Assembly (NCBI GenBank): GCA_002280855.1
Contig: NCEU01000007.1
Span: 372,001 to 436,000, forward strand
Source: Sphingomonadales bacterium 32-65-25
Lineage (GTDB): Bacteria; Pseudomonadota; Alphaproteobacteria; Sphingomonadales; Sphingomonadaceae
Length of the DNA: 64,000 nt
Reading direction: 5' to 3'
Position 1 is the first letter of the stretch. Every line of letters begins with the position of its first letter. A model generated the notes under the pieces. It saw nothing but the letters and a program-made list of their open reading frames with translations, had not been told where the DNA came from and made no database searches. A program made the position numbers and the translations under genes. Positions 37,282-45,068 of the stretch are shown here, one piece after another.

Positions 37282-38136
37282 TTACACCACCGACTCGACG
37301 ATGGCGCGGCCCAGCGGCACGAATTGGCGGTTGCGTTCGGCCAGTTCCGATTTGGCTGCGAACAGATAGGCGGCGACCCAGATCGGTTTGCGGCCGGGCG
37401 GGGTAATCACCGAAACGATGTTGCGGGCGTGCCAGCTACCGGCGCCGGTCTTGTTGGCTTCCTGCCAGCCCGGCGGCAGCGCGGCGCGGATCATGGTGTC
37501 GGCGGTCTTGCTGGCCTGCATCCAGCCGTACAGCGTTTTGCGCGCTGCCGGGGAGAGGATGCGGCCCTCCACCAATGCCCGCGACGTGGCGAGCATGGCG
37601 GTCGGCGTGGTGGTGTCGCGCGGGTCGCCGGGAGTTTCGTTGTTCATTTCAGGCTCGTTGCGGTCCAGCCTTGTGGTCTGGTCGCCAATCGCGCGCAGCC
37701 AGCGGGTGAGGGCGGCCGGGCCGCCGACCCGGGCCAGGCCGATATTGGCAGCGGGGTTGTCGGAGACGACGGCCATGGCTTCGGCCAGTTCCAGCAAGGA
37801 CGCGCTGCCTCCAATGCGTTTTTCGGTGAAGGGCGCGTTGAACAGCATATCCGCCTTGGTCACCGGCAGGCGTTCGATCATCGCCCATTGGCCCTTGTCC
37901 GCCCCGTGCAGCAGCCGGGCGGCAAGCAGGAGCTTGAAGGTGGAGCACAAGGGAAAGCGATCATTGGCGCGGTGGCCGAAACGTTCGCCGGTGTGGGTGT
38001 CGAGCAGCGATATGCCGATGGGGCCACCGGCGCTGCGCTCTATAGCCGTGATGGCGCGGCGCAGCGGTGAGAAGCGGTCCGGCGCGGCAGCGGCAAGAAG
38101 CGGCAGGCCGGTCATGAGCATGCGGCGGTCGATCAT
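37282..38136 (-). CDS. Class A beta-lactamase
   Basis: A 284-residue periplasmic enzyme with all class A motifs: Ser65-Thr-Phe-Lys68 (STFK), Ser125-Asp-Asn (SDN), Glu161 in EPEMN (omega loop) and KTG at about 229-231. The N-terminus IDRRMLMTGLPLLAAAA looks like a Tat or Sec signal. A Cys precedes the catalytic Ser, but the residue after KTGA is Gly, so the disulfide of class A carbapenemases is not possible. The spectrum cannot be predicted. The start at 38136 has a GAGGGAGA ribosome-binding site. There is no mobile element beside it, so it appears chromosomal. Confidence 0.92.
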   Translation of the reverse strand: MIDRRMLMTGLPLLAAAAPDRFSPLRRAITAIERSAGGPIGISLLDTHTGERFGHRANDRFPLCSTFKLLLAARLLHGADKGQWAMIERLPVTKADMLFNAPFTEKRIGGSASLLELAEAMAVVSDNPAANIGLARVGGPAALTRWLRAIGDQTTRLDRNEPEMNNETPGDPRDTTTPTAMLATSRALVEGRILSPAARKTLYGWMQASKTADTMIRAALPPGWQEANKTGAGSWHARNIVSVITPPGRKPIWVAAYLFAAKSELAERNRQFVPLGRAIVESVV

Positions 38137-38219
38137 GCATTCTCCCTCGTGTCGGCCGGGCATTGACCTCGCACCGGCGATGGCGTCTCGTCAATCCAAC
38201 CGAAAAGAGGAAACTGGGG

Positions 38220-39020
38220 ATGATCGACTGGACCGGGCAACGCGTGCTGATCACCGGAGCGGCCAGTGGCATCGGGCGGGCGCTGGCGGTGCAGTTGGCG
38301 CAGCGTGGGGCACTGGTGACGGCAGCGGACATAAATGAAGAAGGGGTGGCGGAGACGGCGCAACTGTGCGGCGGTGAGGCGCTGGTGCTCGATCTGGCCG
38401 ATGGTGCGGCCGGTCCGGCGGCCGTGGCGCAACTCGTCGCCAGCCATGGCCGGCTGGATGCGGTGTTCGCCAATGCCGGCATCGGTTATCGGCGACGGCT
38501 GCTAAAGGCCGATCTGGATGATGCCGGCCTGGCGCGGCTGTGGGAAATCAACATGCTGGGGCCAACGCGCCTGGCGCAGGCGCTGTGCCAGGCGGCGGAA
38601 GCCGGCGGCTGGCGCGCGCGGATCGTGATCACCGGATCGGAAAACAGCCTGTCGCTGCCGCCATCGGTGCAGAACAACGGCATCGGCCTGTATGCGGCGT
38701 CGAAACATGGCGTGTTGATCCTGGCCGAATGGCTGGCCACCGAAAGCCGCAACGCCGGCAAGCCGCTGGATGTGCATGTGCTGCTGCCCGGCGGGGTTTA
38801 TACGGGCATGACGGCGCCGGGGCTGGGCGACGATCCGGCGCGCTGGCCGGCAGACATGGGCATCATCATGCCCGAACGCGCCGCCGAACTCTGCCTGAAG
38901 GGCCTCAATCTCGGCTTGTTCCACATCCCCACCCACGCCCATCTGCAAAATGATATGGCCTGGCGATACAGAAGCGTGACGGACGCCAGCGCTGCCTTGG
39001 GCCTCAACGAACAGGCGTGA
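38220..39020 (+). CDS. Short-chain dehydrogenase/reductase
   Basis: A 266-residue SDR with cofactor motif VLITGAASGIGRAL (about residues 9-22), a NAG-type motif in FANAGIGY, a catalytic Ser in ITGSENS and the YxxxK pair in LYAASKHGV. AADIN after the second strand suggests NAD(H) preference. The substrate is unknown. A GAGGAA ribosome-binding region precedes the ATG at 38220. It is divergent from the beta-lactamase and followed closely by the LOG-family gene. Confidence 0.9.
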   Translation: MIDWTGQRVLITGAASGIGRALAVQLAQRGALVTAADINEEGVAETAQLCGGEALVLDLADGAAGPAAVAQLVASHGRLDAVFANAGIGYRRRLLKADLDDAGLARLWEINMLGPTRLAQALCQAAEAGGWRARIVITGSENSLSLPPSVQNNGIGLYAASKHGVLILAEWLATESRNAGKPLDVHVLLPGGVYTGMTAPGLGDDPARWPADMGIIMPERAAELCLKGLNLGLFHIPTHAHLQNDMAWRYRSVTDASAALGLNEQA

Positions 39021-39073
39021 CAAGCCCGGCCGGCTGCCTTATGGGCCTCGGCCGTTTTGTGAAGAGAATAAAG

Positions 39074-39937
39074 ATGATGAACCCCCCGGTCCCCCCCAGT
39101 GTGCCACAAAGTATTTTCCCGACCGCTGAAGAAGATGCGAAGTTGGGCAACACGCCCACCGCCGTGCCGCAGACTGAACACCCAGCCTACCGCCTCGCCT
39201 TTCAGGACAATGATTTCCTGCTGCGCGAGGATCTGCGCCCGGTGCGCTTCCAATTGGAACTGATGAAACCGGAAGTGCTGCTGGCCGAAGCCGATATCCA
39301 CAGCACGTTCGTGTTTTACGGATCGGCTCGCATCCCGTCACCGGAAGAGGCCCCGGCGCTGATCGCCGCAGCCACCACCCCGGAACGCAAGGCCGTCGCT
39401 GCGCGCCTGGCCCGCAATGCCCGTTATTACGACGTGGCCCGCGAACTGGCCGTGATGGTCTCCACCTTCTGCAAGGAAGGCGAACGCTGCTTCACCGTCT
39501 GCTCGGGCGGTGGGCCATCGATCATGGAAGCCGCCAACCGCGGCGCCTGGGAAAGCGGCGCGCCCTCCTTGGGCATGAACATCGTTCTGCCGCACGAACA
39601 GGTGCCCAACCCCTATGTGACGCCGGGCCTGTCGTTCCAGTTCCACTATTTCGCGCTGCGCAAGATGCACTTCCTGATGCGTGCCAAGGCAGTCGCGGTG
39701 TTCCCCGGCGGCTTCGGCACCTTCGATGAATTTTTCGAACTGCTCACCCTGGTCCAAACCGGCAAGGTCGCCCCGCTGCCGATCCTGCTCTATGGCCGCG
39801 ACTTCTGGAACCGCGTGGTGAACTTCGAAGCGCTGGCCGAAGAAGGCGTCATCGCGCCGGACGATCTGAAACTGTTCCACTTCGTTGAAACGGCCGAAGA
39901 AGGCTGGGCGATCGTGAAGGCGCATTACGGGCTTTAA
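39074..39937 (+). CDS. LOG-family protein (possible cytokinin riboside 5'-monophosphate phosphoribohydrolase)
   Basis: A 287-residue Rossmann-fold protein with the family's two motifs: CSGGGPSIMEAANRGA and FPGGFGTFDEFFELL (PGGxGT). The family often hydrolyses nucleoside monophosphates or cytokinin nucleotides, but many members have other or unknown roles. The N-terminal 60 residues are an extension relative to the short LOG proteins. The ATG pair at 39074/39077 follows a weak GAAGAG ribosome-binding site; the longer frame from 39017 would overlap the SDR gene. Confidence 0.85.
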   Translation: MMNPPVPPSVPQSIFPTAEEDAKLGNTPTAVPQTEHPAYRLAFQDNDFLLREDLRPVRFQLELMKPEVLLAEADIHSTFVFYGSARIPSPEEAPALIAAATTPERKAVAARLARNARYYDVARELAVMVSTFCKEGERCFTVCSGGGPSIMEAANRGAWESGAPSLGMNIVLPHEQVPNPYVTPGLSFQFHYFALRKMHFLMRAKAVAVFPGGFGTFDEFFELLTLVQTGKVAPLPILLYGRDFWNRVVNFEALAEEGVIAPDDLKLFHFVETAEEGWAIVKAHYGL

Positions 39938-39945
39938 AACAAACG

Positions 39946-39966
39946 GGGAGGGCGCTCGGCCCTCCC
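39946..39966 (-). terminator. Convergent terminator between the LOG gene and the alcohol dehydrogenase
   Basis: GGGAGGGC (39946-39953) and GCCCTCCC (39959-39966) pair around a 5-base loop. On the minus strand the stem is followed by a T-rich stretch, so it should act mainly on the dehydrogenase transcript. Confidence 0.65.
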
Positions 39967-39978
39967 GCCCGATCTGCC

Positions 39979-41109
39979 TCATGCCGGCTTGCGGTTGACC
40001 ACGTCCCCGCGCGTCGGCGCTTCCACGTACATGCGGTCGGGCCCGCTCGCCTGGCTCTCCGCCTTCAGTGTTTCCATGTCGATGACATGACGGAAACGCA
40101 CATCGTTGTGCTTGAGGCGATCGAAGGCATCGTTGATGTCGGCAATGGCGATCACCTGGATTTCCGGCCTTATGCCATGTTCGGCGCACAGGTCCAGCAC
40201 TTCCCGTGTATCGGCAACACCGCCGATCAGCGAACCGGCGACGCTGATCCGGTTGAACACCAGCGGTCCCGGGTTGAAGGCTTCGAACTGCATCATGTTG
40301 CCAACGACAACCAGGGTCGATCCCGGCTTCATGAAACCGAGATAATCGGCAAGATCATGCGGATAGGGAATGGTGTCGATCATCATGTCGAGCGACTGGG
40401 TGGCCGCCTCGACTGCTGCCGCATCATCCATCACCACGACCTTGTGGGCGCCCAGTGTCATGATGGCATCAACCTTGTCGGCCGACGTCGTGAACGCGAC
40501 CACGGTCGCTCCCATCGCCTTGCCGATCTGGACGGCCATATGGCCGAGCCCACCGATGCCGGCGACGCCAAGTGTCTGGCCCTTCTTGAGGCCGAAATGC
40601 TTCATCGGCGAATAGGTCGTCACCCCGGCACACAGGATCGGCGCGGCTTTGGCGGGTTCGATCACTGCGGGTATGGAGACCACGAACTCCTCGCGCACGG
40701 TGATGCTATCGCTGTAGCCGCCATAGGTGTTGGAGCCGTTTGGCAGCTTGGGGCCGTTGTAGGTGAAGGTGGCGCTTTTCGGCCCGGAGCAATATTGCTC
40801 TTCACCCGCGATGCAGGCAGCGCACACTTGGCAGCTGTTGACCATGCAGCCGACGCCAACCGTGTCGCCAATTGCGAATTTCGACACGCCATCCCCGATC
40901 TTGGCAACGGTGCCGACGATTTCGTGACCCGGAACGCAGGGCCAGACCGTGTTCTCCCAATCATCAGCGCATTGGTGGATATCGGAATGGCAGACCCCGC
41001 AGAAGGCGATGTCGATCTCGATCTCGCCGGCCCGCAGCGGCTCGCGATCGAAGCTGACTGGTTGAAGCTTTTGATGGGCGCTCTGGGCGCCATAGCCGAT
41101 GACGGTCAT
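39979..41109 (-). CDS. Zinc-dependent alcohol dehydrogenase (CAD/YahK-like)
   Basis: A 376-residue medium-chain dehydrogenase. The catalytic zinc site includes Cys37 and His38-type residues (FCGVCHSDIH) and GHEIVGTV. The structural zinc cysteines lie in GCMVNSCQVCAACIAGEEQYC (about residues 88-110). The Rossmann motif is VAGIGGLGHMAVQ. This pattern fits the cinnamyl-alcohol-dehydrogenase group of broad aldehyde reductases, usually NADPH-dependent. An AAGGAA ribosome-binding site supports the ATG at 41109. The C-terminal residues after about 350 extend beyond the normal end of the family. Confidence 0.9.
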   Translation of the reverse strand: MTVIGYGAQSAHQKLQPVSFDREPLRAGEIEIDIAFCGVCHSDIHQCADDWENTVWPCVPGHEIVGTVAKIGDGVSKFAIGDTVGVGCMVNSCQVCAACIAGEEQYCSGPKSATFTYNGPKLPNGSNTYGGYSDSITVREEFVVSIPAVIEPAKAAPILCAGVTTYSPMKHFGLKKGQTLGVAGIGGLGHMAVQIGKAMGATVVAFTTSADKVDAIMTLGAHKVVVMDDAAAVEAATQSLDMMIDTIPYPHDLADYLGFMKPGSTLVVVGNMMQFEAFNPGPLVFNRISVAGSLIGGVADTREVLDLCAEHGIRPEIQVIAIADINDAFDRLKHNDVRFRHVIDMETLKAESQASGPDRMYVEAPTRGDVVNRKPA

Positions 41110-41353
41110 GGAGATTCCTTCTGCTGTTCTGGTTGACAGCAGGAGAACGCCCCGGTGCGGCTTTGGATGCCGGAAGGCCGAAATAAAGGCCCAAATCCAG
41201 ACGGGGATCATTTCCGCCGAACCGACATGCAAGCGCAGGCCGGCATCGATGATGGTGTGTGGCCAAGGGTGGCCACGCAGGCCCACGTTCCCCGCTGGAT
41301 GCTGGCCTGCGTCAGCATGACAGGCCATCTTGGGAATCGGTTTCCCGAAATCT

Positions 41354-41395
41354 AACGGGTGCAGGGGCCTCGCCCCTGCCCGCCGGAGGCCCGTT
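41354..41395. repeat. Nested intergenic palindrome
   Basis: GCAGGGGC (41361-41368) and GCCCCTGC (41372-41379) form a tight hairpin with a 3-base loop. It is enclosed by an outer AACGGG...CCCGTT pair (about 41355-41360 and 41390-41395). The layout resembles small dispersed palindromic elements of alphaproteobacterial intergenic DNA, but no second copy was noticed in this window. Confidence 0.4.
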
Positions 41396-41415
41396 TTCTC
41401 TGAACAGCACGTACG

Positions 41416-41450
41416 AAAAAGGGGCGGCGGCCTGCCCGGCCACCGCCCCT
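41416..41450 (-). terminator. Rho-independent terminator after the cytochrome c gene
   Basis: The minus-strand stem AGGGGCGG (41443-41450) pairs with CCGCCCCT (41420-41427), extended by GGCC/GGCC, with a short loop. The stem is followed on that strand by TTTTT (41416-41420). It begins 20 bases past the cytochrome stop. Confidence 0.85.
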
Positions 41451-41469
41451 GAATTCGTGGTGAGTAGCC

Positions 41470-42114
41470 TTACTTGGCCGCCGCGTCGGCAGCCGGAGCG
41501 GCTTCTTCCGCAGCAGGCGCTGCTTCTTCCGCAGCAGGCGCTGCTTCTTCCGCAGCCGGGGCTTCTTCAGCCGGGGCAGCGGGGAGCGGCAGCGGGCTGG
41601 CGCTCTTGGAGTTCAGATAGGCGATGACGGCGGCGCGGTCTTCTGGCTTGGTGATACCGGCGAAGCTCATCTTGTTGCCGGCCATGAAGGCCTTCGGGCT
41701 CTTGAGCCAGCCCCACAGATTGTCCCAATCCCAATTCTTGCCCTTCATACCCGACAGGGCATCGGAATAACTGAAGCCACCGGCGGCAGCGATCGGGCGG
41801 CCAACAACGCCATGAAGGGCCGGGCCGGTGCCGTTGGCGCCGCCGGGATCGACATTGTGGCAAGCGGCGCATTTCTTGAACACGGCTTCGCCCTTGGCGA
41901 CATCGGCGCTGGCCAGATAGAAGGCCGCCGGCTTTTCGGCTTCGGCGGCGGCAGCGCCAGCGGCCGGAGCTTCCTCGGCGCCGGCCACTTCATAGCCGGG
42001 CTTTTCAGGCAGGTGGCGAGCAAACATCATGTCGCTGGTGATCGACACGCCGAGCACGGCCACCAATCCTGCCAGCACGCCACCGAAAATCTTGTTCCAC
42101 TCAAAGCTGTCCAC
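41470..42114 (-). CDS. Membrane-anchored c-type cytochrome
   Basis: A 214-residue cytochrome starting at GTG 42114 (GGAG ribosome-binding site seven bases upstream). An uncleaved N-terminal anchor (about residues 9-27) is followed by a linker and one heme domain with Cys82-Ala-Ala-Cys-His86 and Met149 in KMSFAGI as the likely axial ligand. This is the CycM/c552 type that carries electrons from the bc1 complex to terminal oxidases. The last 35 residues are a low-complexity Ala/Pro/Glu tail encoded by 21-base tandem repeats. It is divergent from pheA. Confidence 0.9.
   Translation of the reverse strand: MDSFEWNKIFGGVLAGLVAVLGVSITSDMMFARHLPEKPGYEVAGAEEAPAAGAAAAEAEKPAAFYLASADVAKGEAVFKKCAACHNVDPGGANGTGPALHGVVGRPIAAAGGFSYSDALSGMKGKNWDWDNLWGWLKSPKAFMAGNKMSFAGITKPEDRAAVIAYLNSKSASPLPLPAAPAEEAPAAEEAAPAAEEAAPAAEEAAPAADAAAK
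41501..41563. repeat. Three 21-bp tandem repeats in the cytochrome tail
   Basis: A unit beginning GCTTCTTCCGCAGC recurs at 41501, 41522 and 41543; the first two copies are identical over 21 bases and the third diverges near its end. Each unit encodes the heptad EEAAPAA. Copy number could vary between strains by slippage. Confidence 0.85.
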
Positions 42115-42247
42115 GTCGAAGCTCCAATGTGCGCGCGGCTGCCCACGGGATGAACCCGGCCTGCGCCTTCCTGAGGCAGCGATTAGGCAATTGCGCGCCG
42201 CCTCGCAAGCATTTGCTTGTTGCAGCGCACTATCATAACGAACGGAC

Positions 42248-43144
42248 ATGACGAGCAGCTATCCGCACATGGCCCAGATACTGGTTGATCGCATGGCGGC
42301 TGCCGCGGCCGCGGCGCCTCAACAGGCCGTGGCGTTTCAAGGGGCGCCCGGTGCCTACAGCCACCAGGCGGTGCGGGAAGCGTTCCCGGATCGGTTGCCC
42401 TTGCCCTGCGCCAGCTTTGAAGATGCCATAGAAGCCGTACAGTCCGGCCGCGCCGGCGTGGCGATGATTCCGATTGAAAACAGCCTGCACGGCCGGGTGG
42501 CCGATATCCACTTCCTGCTGCCTGAATCCGGCCTGTCCATCATTGGCGAGCATTTCGTGCGGGTGCGCCATTGCCTGCTGGGGCTGGGCGACAAGGCGGC
42601 GCTGCGCGAGGTGAAGAGTCATCCTCAGGCACTGGGCCAAGTACGCCGCCACTTGCGGGCGTGGGGCATCGCACCGGTGCAGTTTTTTGATACGGCGGCC
42701 GGTGCCGCTGCCGTGGCGGGCGAAGGTGATGCCAGTGTGGGTGCGATTGCCAGCCGGCTGGCGGGTGAGCTTTATGGGCTGAACATCCTGGCCGAAGGCG
42801 TGGAGGATGCTGACCACAACACCACCCGCTTTGTGGTGCTGGCCCGCGAGGCCGCGGTGCCGCCGTTGGGGCTGCCGGCGATGACCAGTTTCAATTTCGA
42901 GGTGCGATCTGTGCCGGCGGCGCTGTTCAAGGCGCTGGGCGGCTTTGCCACCAATGGCGTGAACATGACGAAGCTGGAATCATACCTGCGCGACGGCAAG
43001 TTTTCTCAGGCGGAGTTCTATGCCGAGATCGATGGATCCCCGCTGGAACCGCCGGTGGCACGGGCGCTGGAGGAACTGGCCTTCTTCACCAACTGGGTGA
43101 AGATTATTGGCACCTATCCCCGCGCACGAGATCGGGCAGATTAA
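42248..43144 (+). CDS. pheA: Prephenate dehydratase
   Basis: A 298-residue monofunctional enzyme: an N-terminal catalytic domain (VAFQGAPGAYSHQAV, MIPIENSLHGRV, HNTTRFVVL with the catalytic Thr) and a C-terminal ACT domain (TSFNFEVRSVPAALFKAL, MTKLESYL resembling the ESRP motif) that binds phenylalanine for feedback inhibition. It converts prephenate to phenylpyruvate in phenylalanine synthesis. There is no chorismate mutase domain. It is divergent from the cytochrome gene and convergent with rsmD, whose stop codon directly adjoins its own. Confidence 0.95.
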   Translation: MTSSYPHMAQILVDRMAAAAAAAPQQAVAFQGAPGAYSHQAVREAFPDRLPLPCASFEDAIEAVQSGRAGVAMIPIENSLHGRVADIHFLLPESGLSIIGEHFVRVRHCLLGLGDKAALREVKSHPQALGQVRRHLRAWGIAPVQFFDTAAGAAAVAGEGDASVGAIASRLAGELYGLNILAEGVEDADHNTTRFVVLAREAAVPPLGLPAMTSFNFEVRSVPAALFKALGGFATNGVNMTKLESYLRDGKFSQAEFYAEIDGSPLEPPVARALEELAFFTNWVKIIGTYPRARDRAD

Positions 43145-43681
43145 TCAGGCGGGTGCGCGCAGCAGGCGCACCAGCGCCTTGCCGAAGCGGCGTTCGACGA
43201 CGCGCTCCCAATCGCAGGTGAGGGGATCGGCCGCGGCCGTTTCAACGCTGACCAGCGCGCCCGGCGCGATCCAGCCGCGTTCGTGGAGATGGCTGAGCGC
43301 CGGATCGGCAAGGCCAAGGCCATAGGGCGGATCAAGGAAAACAAGGTGATGTGCGCGCGGTGCGCCGCCGATGCTGGCAACCGGGCTCTGCCGCACATCG
43401 CCGGTGGCGCCCATGGCGGCGAGATTGGCGCGGATGGCCTTCACGGCGGCGGCGTCATTATCGATGAAGCAGACCGTGCCGGCGCCGCGCGACAGCGCTT
43501 CGATCCCAAGTGCGCCGGTGCCGGCGAACAGGTCGAGCACGTCCAGGTCTTCAAAGGTGCCAAGCCGGCTGGTGAGCATCGAAAAGATTGCTTCTCGGGC
43601 GCGGTCACTGGTCGGCCTGGTCGATTCCCCGGCGGGGGCTTTCAGGGCGCGGCCCCGCCATTTGCCAGAGATCACGCGCAT
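43145..43681 (-). CDS. rsmD: 16S rRNA (guanine(966)-N2)-methyltransferase
   Basis: A 178-residue SAM methyltransferase with the RsmD start RVISGKWRGRALKAP, the RPTSDRAREAIFSML segment, SAM motif LDLFAGTGALGIEAL and catalytic LVFLDPPYGLGL (DPPY). It methylates G966 of 16S rRNA. Its ATG overlaps the TGA of the upstream pseudouridine synthase (TGATG), so the pair is coupled. Confidence 0.95.
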   Translation of the reverse strand: MRVISGKWRGRALKAPAGESTRPTSDRAREAIFSMLTSRLGTFEDLDVLDLFAGTGALGIEALSRGAGTVCFIDNDAAAVKAIRANLAAMGATGDVRQSPVASIGGAPRAHHLVFLDPPYGLGLADPALSHLHERGWIAPGALVSVETAAADPLTCDWERVVERRFGKALVRLLRAPA

Positions 43682-44973
43682 CAGCGCGGCTCCGGTTTGG
43701 TGGCTTTCAGCATCGCTTTCAACAGGGCCACATCGGAATCGGGGATTTCATCGGCCATGCGCGGCGGCAAATCATCCAGGCCGATCGGGCCATAGGCAAC
43801 GCGGATCAGCCGGTTCACCTGCAGCCCGACATGTTCCAGCACGCGGCGCACTTCGCGGTTCTTGCCTTCGCGGATGGTGACGATCAGCCAGAGATTATGG
43901 CCGGTCTTGCGCTCGATATCCGCCAGGATCGAGCCGTAGTGAACGCCATCGATCGTGACGCCATCCGCCAGGCTTTCCAGCGCGGCTTGGGTGACTTCAC
44001 CAAAGGCACGCACGCGATAGACACGCGGCACGCCGGAAGACGGCAGTTCGAGCGCGCGCTTCAGTTCGCCATCGGTGGTGAGCAGCAGCAGGCCTTCGGT
44101 GTTCATGTCGAGCCGGCCAACGGGGAAGACGCGCGGCAAGCCGGGGGGCAGAATATCCATGATCGTCGGCCGTCCGGCGGGATCGCGCGCGGCGGTCAAG
44201 AAGCCGGCAGGCTTGTGGAAGCGATAGAGCTTGGCGGGCGCGATGCCGGCCACGGGTTCGCCATCCACGGTAACGTTGGCGAGATTGGTGATGTTGAGCG
44301 CCGGCGAGGTGAGCACTTCGCCATCGATGGCGATGCGGCCTTCGGCGATCATGCGTTCGATATCGCGGCGCGAGCCGACGCCGGCGCGGGCCAACGCCTT
44401 GGCAATGCGCTGCGCCGCGACTTCGGTTTGCCGCACAGGCGCCGGGCCCCGCTTGACGCGCGGTTGTTCGGCGCGCGGCGCCGGCTTGCCGGGGCCAGAG
44501 GCGGAGCGGACAGGGCGCTCAGCGCGTTGCGGTCGTTCGGTGCGGGCCGGACGGTCGCGGGGGTCTGGCCGTGCCCCCCTGGGTGGGCCTTCGCTGCGTT
44601 GGGGGCCTTCGGCCCGGTCAGGGCGCTCAGCGCGTTGCGGGCGTTCGGTCCGGTCCGGGCGGCCGCTGCGCTGCGGGCGTTCGCTGCGCTCTGTGCGGGC
44701 CGGACGTTCGGAACGGGCCGGCCGCGGCGAGCGATCGTCACGCTGTGGGCGGTCGCCACGTGGCGGTCGCTCGTCGGTTTCGGCGCGCTCGCGGCGGTCG
44801 CTCCAGCCCGCAGCGCGTTGGTCGCGGCGCGACAGCGGCGGTGCACCAGGCGGACGCTGGTCAGTGCGGGGGCCAGAGCGGGTGCCAGAGCGGGCAGGCG
44901 CGCGCTGACCCGTATTGGGGCCGGAGGGGCTTGCTGGGCGTTTGCCGCCGGTTGGTTTGCGGGGTGGTCGCAT
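43681..44973 (-). CDS. RluB/RsuA-type rRNA pseudouridine synthase with a long disordered N-terminus
   Basis: A 430-residue protein. Residues 1-175 are an Arg/Pro/Glu-rich, repeat-like, probably disordered region with recurrent RPxRxERPQR units. Then come an S4 RNA-binding domain (QRIAKALARAGVGSRRDIERMI) and an RsuA-like synthase domain: RFHKPAGFLT, the catalytic Asp in VGRLDMNTEGLLLLT, and EGKNREVRRVLEHVG. It probably makes pseudouridine 2605 of 23S rRNA. The start at 44973 (MRPPRKPTGG) is preferred among three nearby ATGs. Confidence 0.92.
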   Translation of the reverse strand: MRPPRKPTGGKRPASPSGPNTGQRAPARSGTRSGPRTDQRPPGAPPLSRRDQRAAGWSDRRERAETDERPPRGDRPQRDDRSPRPARSERPARTERSERPQRSGRPDRTERPQRAERPDRAEGPQRSEGPPRGARPDPRDRPARTERPQRAERPVRSASGPGKPAPRAEQPRVKRGPAPVRQTEVAAQRIAKALARAGVGSRRDIERMIAEGRIAIDGEVLTSPALNITNLANVTVDGEPVAGIAPAKLYRFHKPAGFLTAARDPAGRPTIMDILPPGLPRVFPVGRLDMNTEGLLLLTTDGELKRALELPSSGVPRVYRVRAFGEVTQAALESLADGVTIDGVHYGSILADIERKTGHNLWLIVTIREGKNREVRRVLEHVGLQVNRLIRVAYGPIGLDDLPPRMADEIPDSDVALLKAMLKATKPEPR

Positions 44974-45017
44974 GGCGCATCCCATGCGGCCGGGCCGCCG
45001 GATTGTCAAAAAGAGAA

Positions 45018-45041
45018 GGGGCCGATGTTTCCACCGGCCCC
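45018..45041 (-). terminator. Rho-independent terminator after the second TonB receptor
   Basis: On the minus strand GGGGCCG and CGGCCCC (45035-45041 and 45018-45024) pair around a 10-base loop and are followed by CTTCTCTTTTTG. It begins 28 bases after the receptor stop. Confidence 0.75.
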
Positions 45042-45068
45042 CCCGCTCAGTTTTGGTTGATCAGGCGA

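Larger units (their letters stand above)
41110..41469. other. Intergenic region with nested palindromes and a terminator
   Basis: These 360 bases separate the 5' end of the alcohol dehydrogenase from the 3' end of the cytochrome gene, both on the minus strand. I see no gene. The left part should hold the dehydrogenase promoter; the right part holds the hairpins listed separately at 41354-41395 and 41416-41450. Confidence 0.5.

Noticed and set aside
35081..37369. A 762-codon plus-strand frame over serA and serC
   Set aside because: Both minus-strand genes are unmistakable; the plus frame is a shadow crossing the gap between them.
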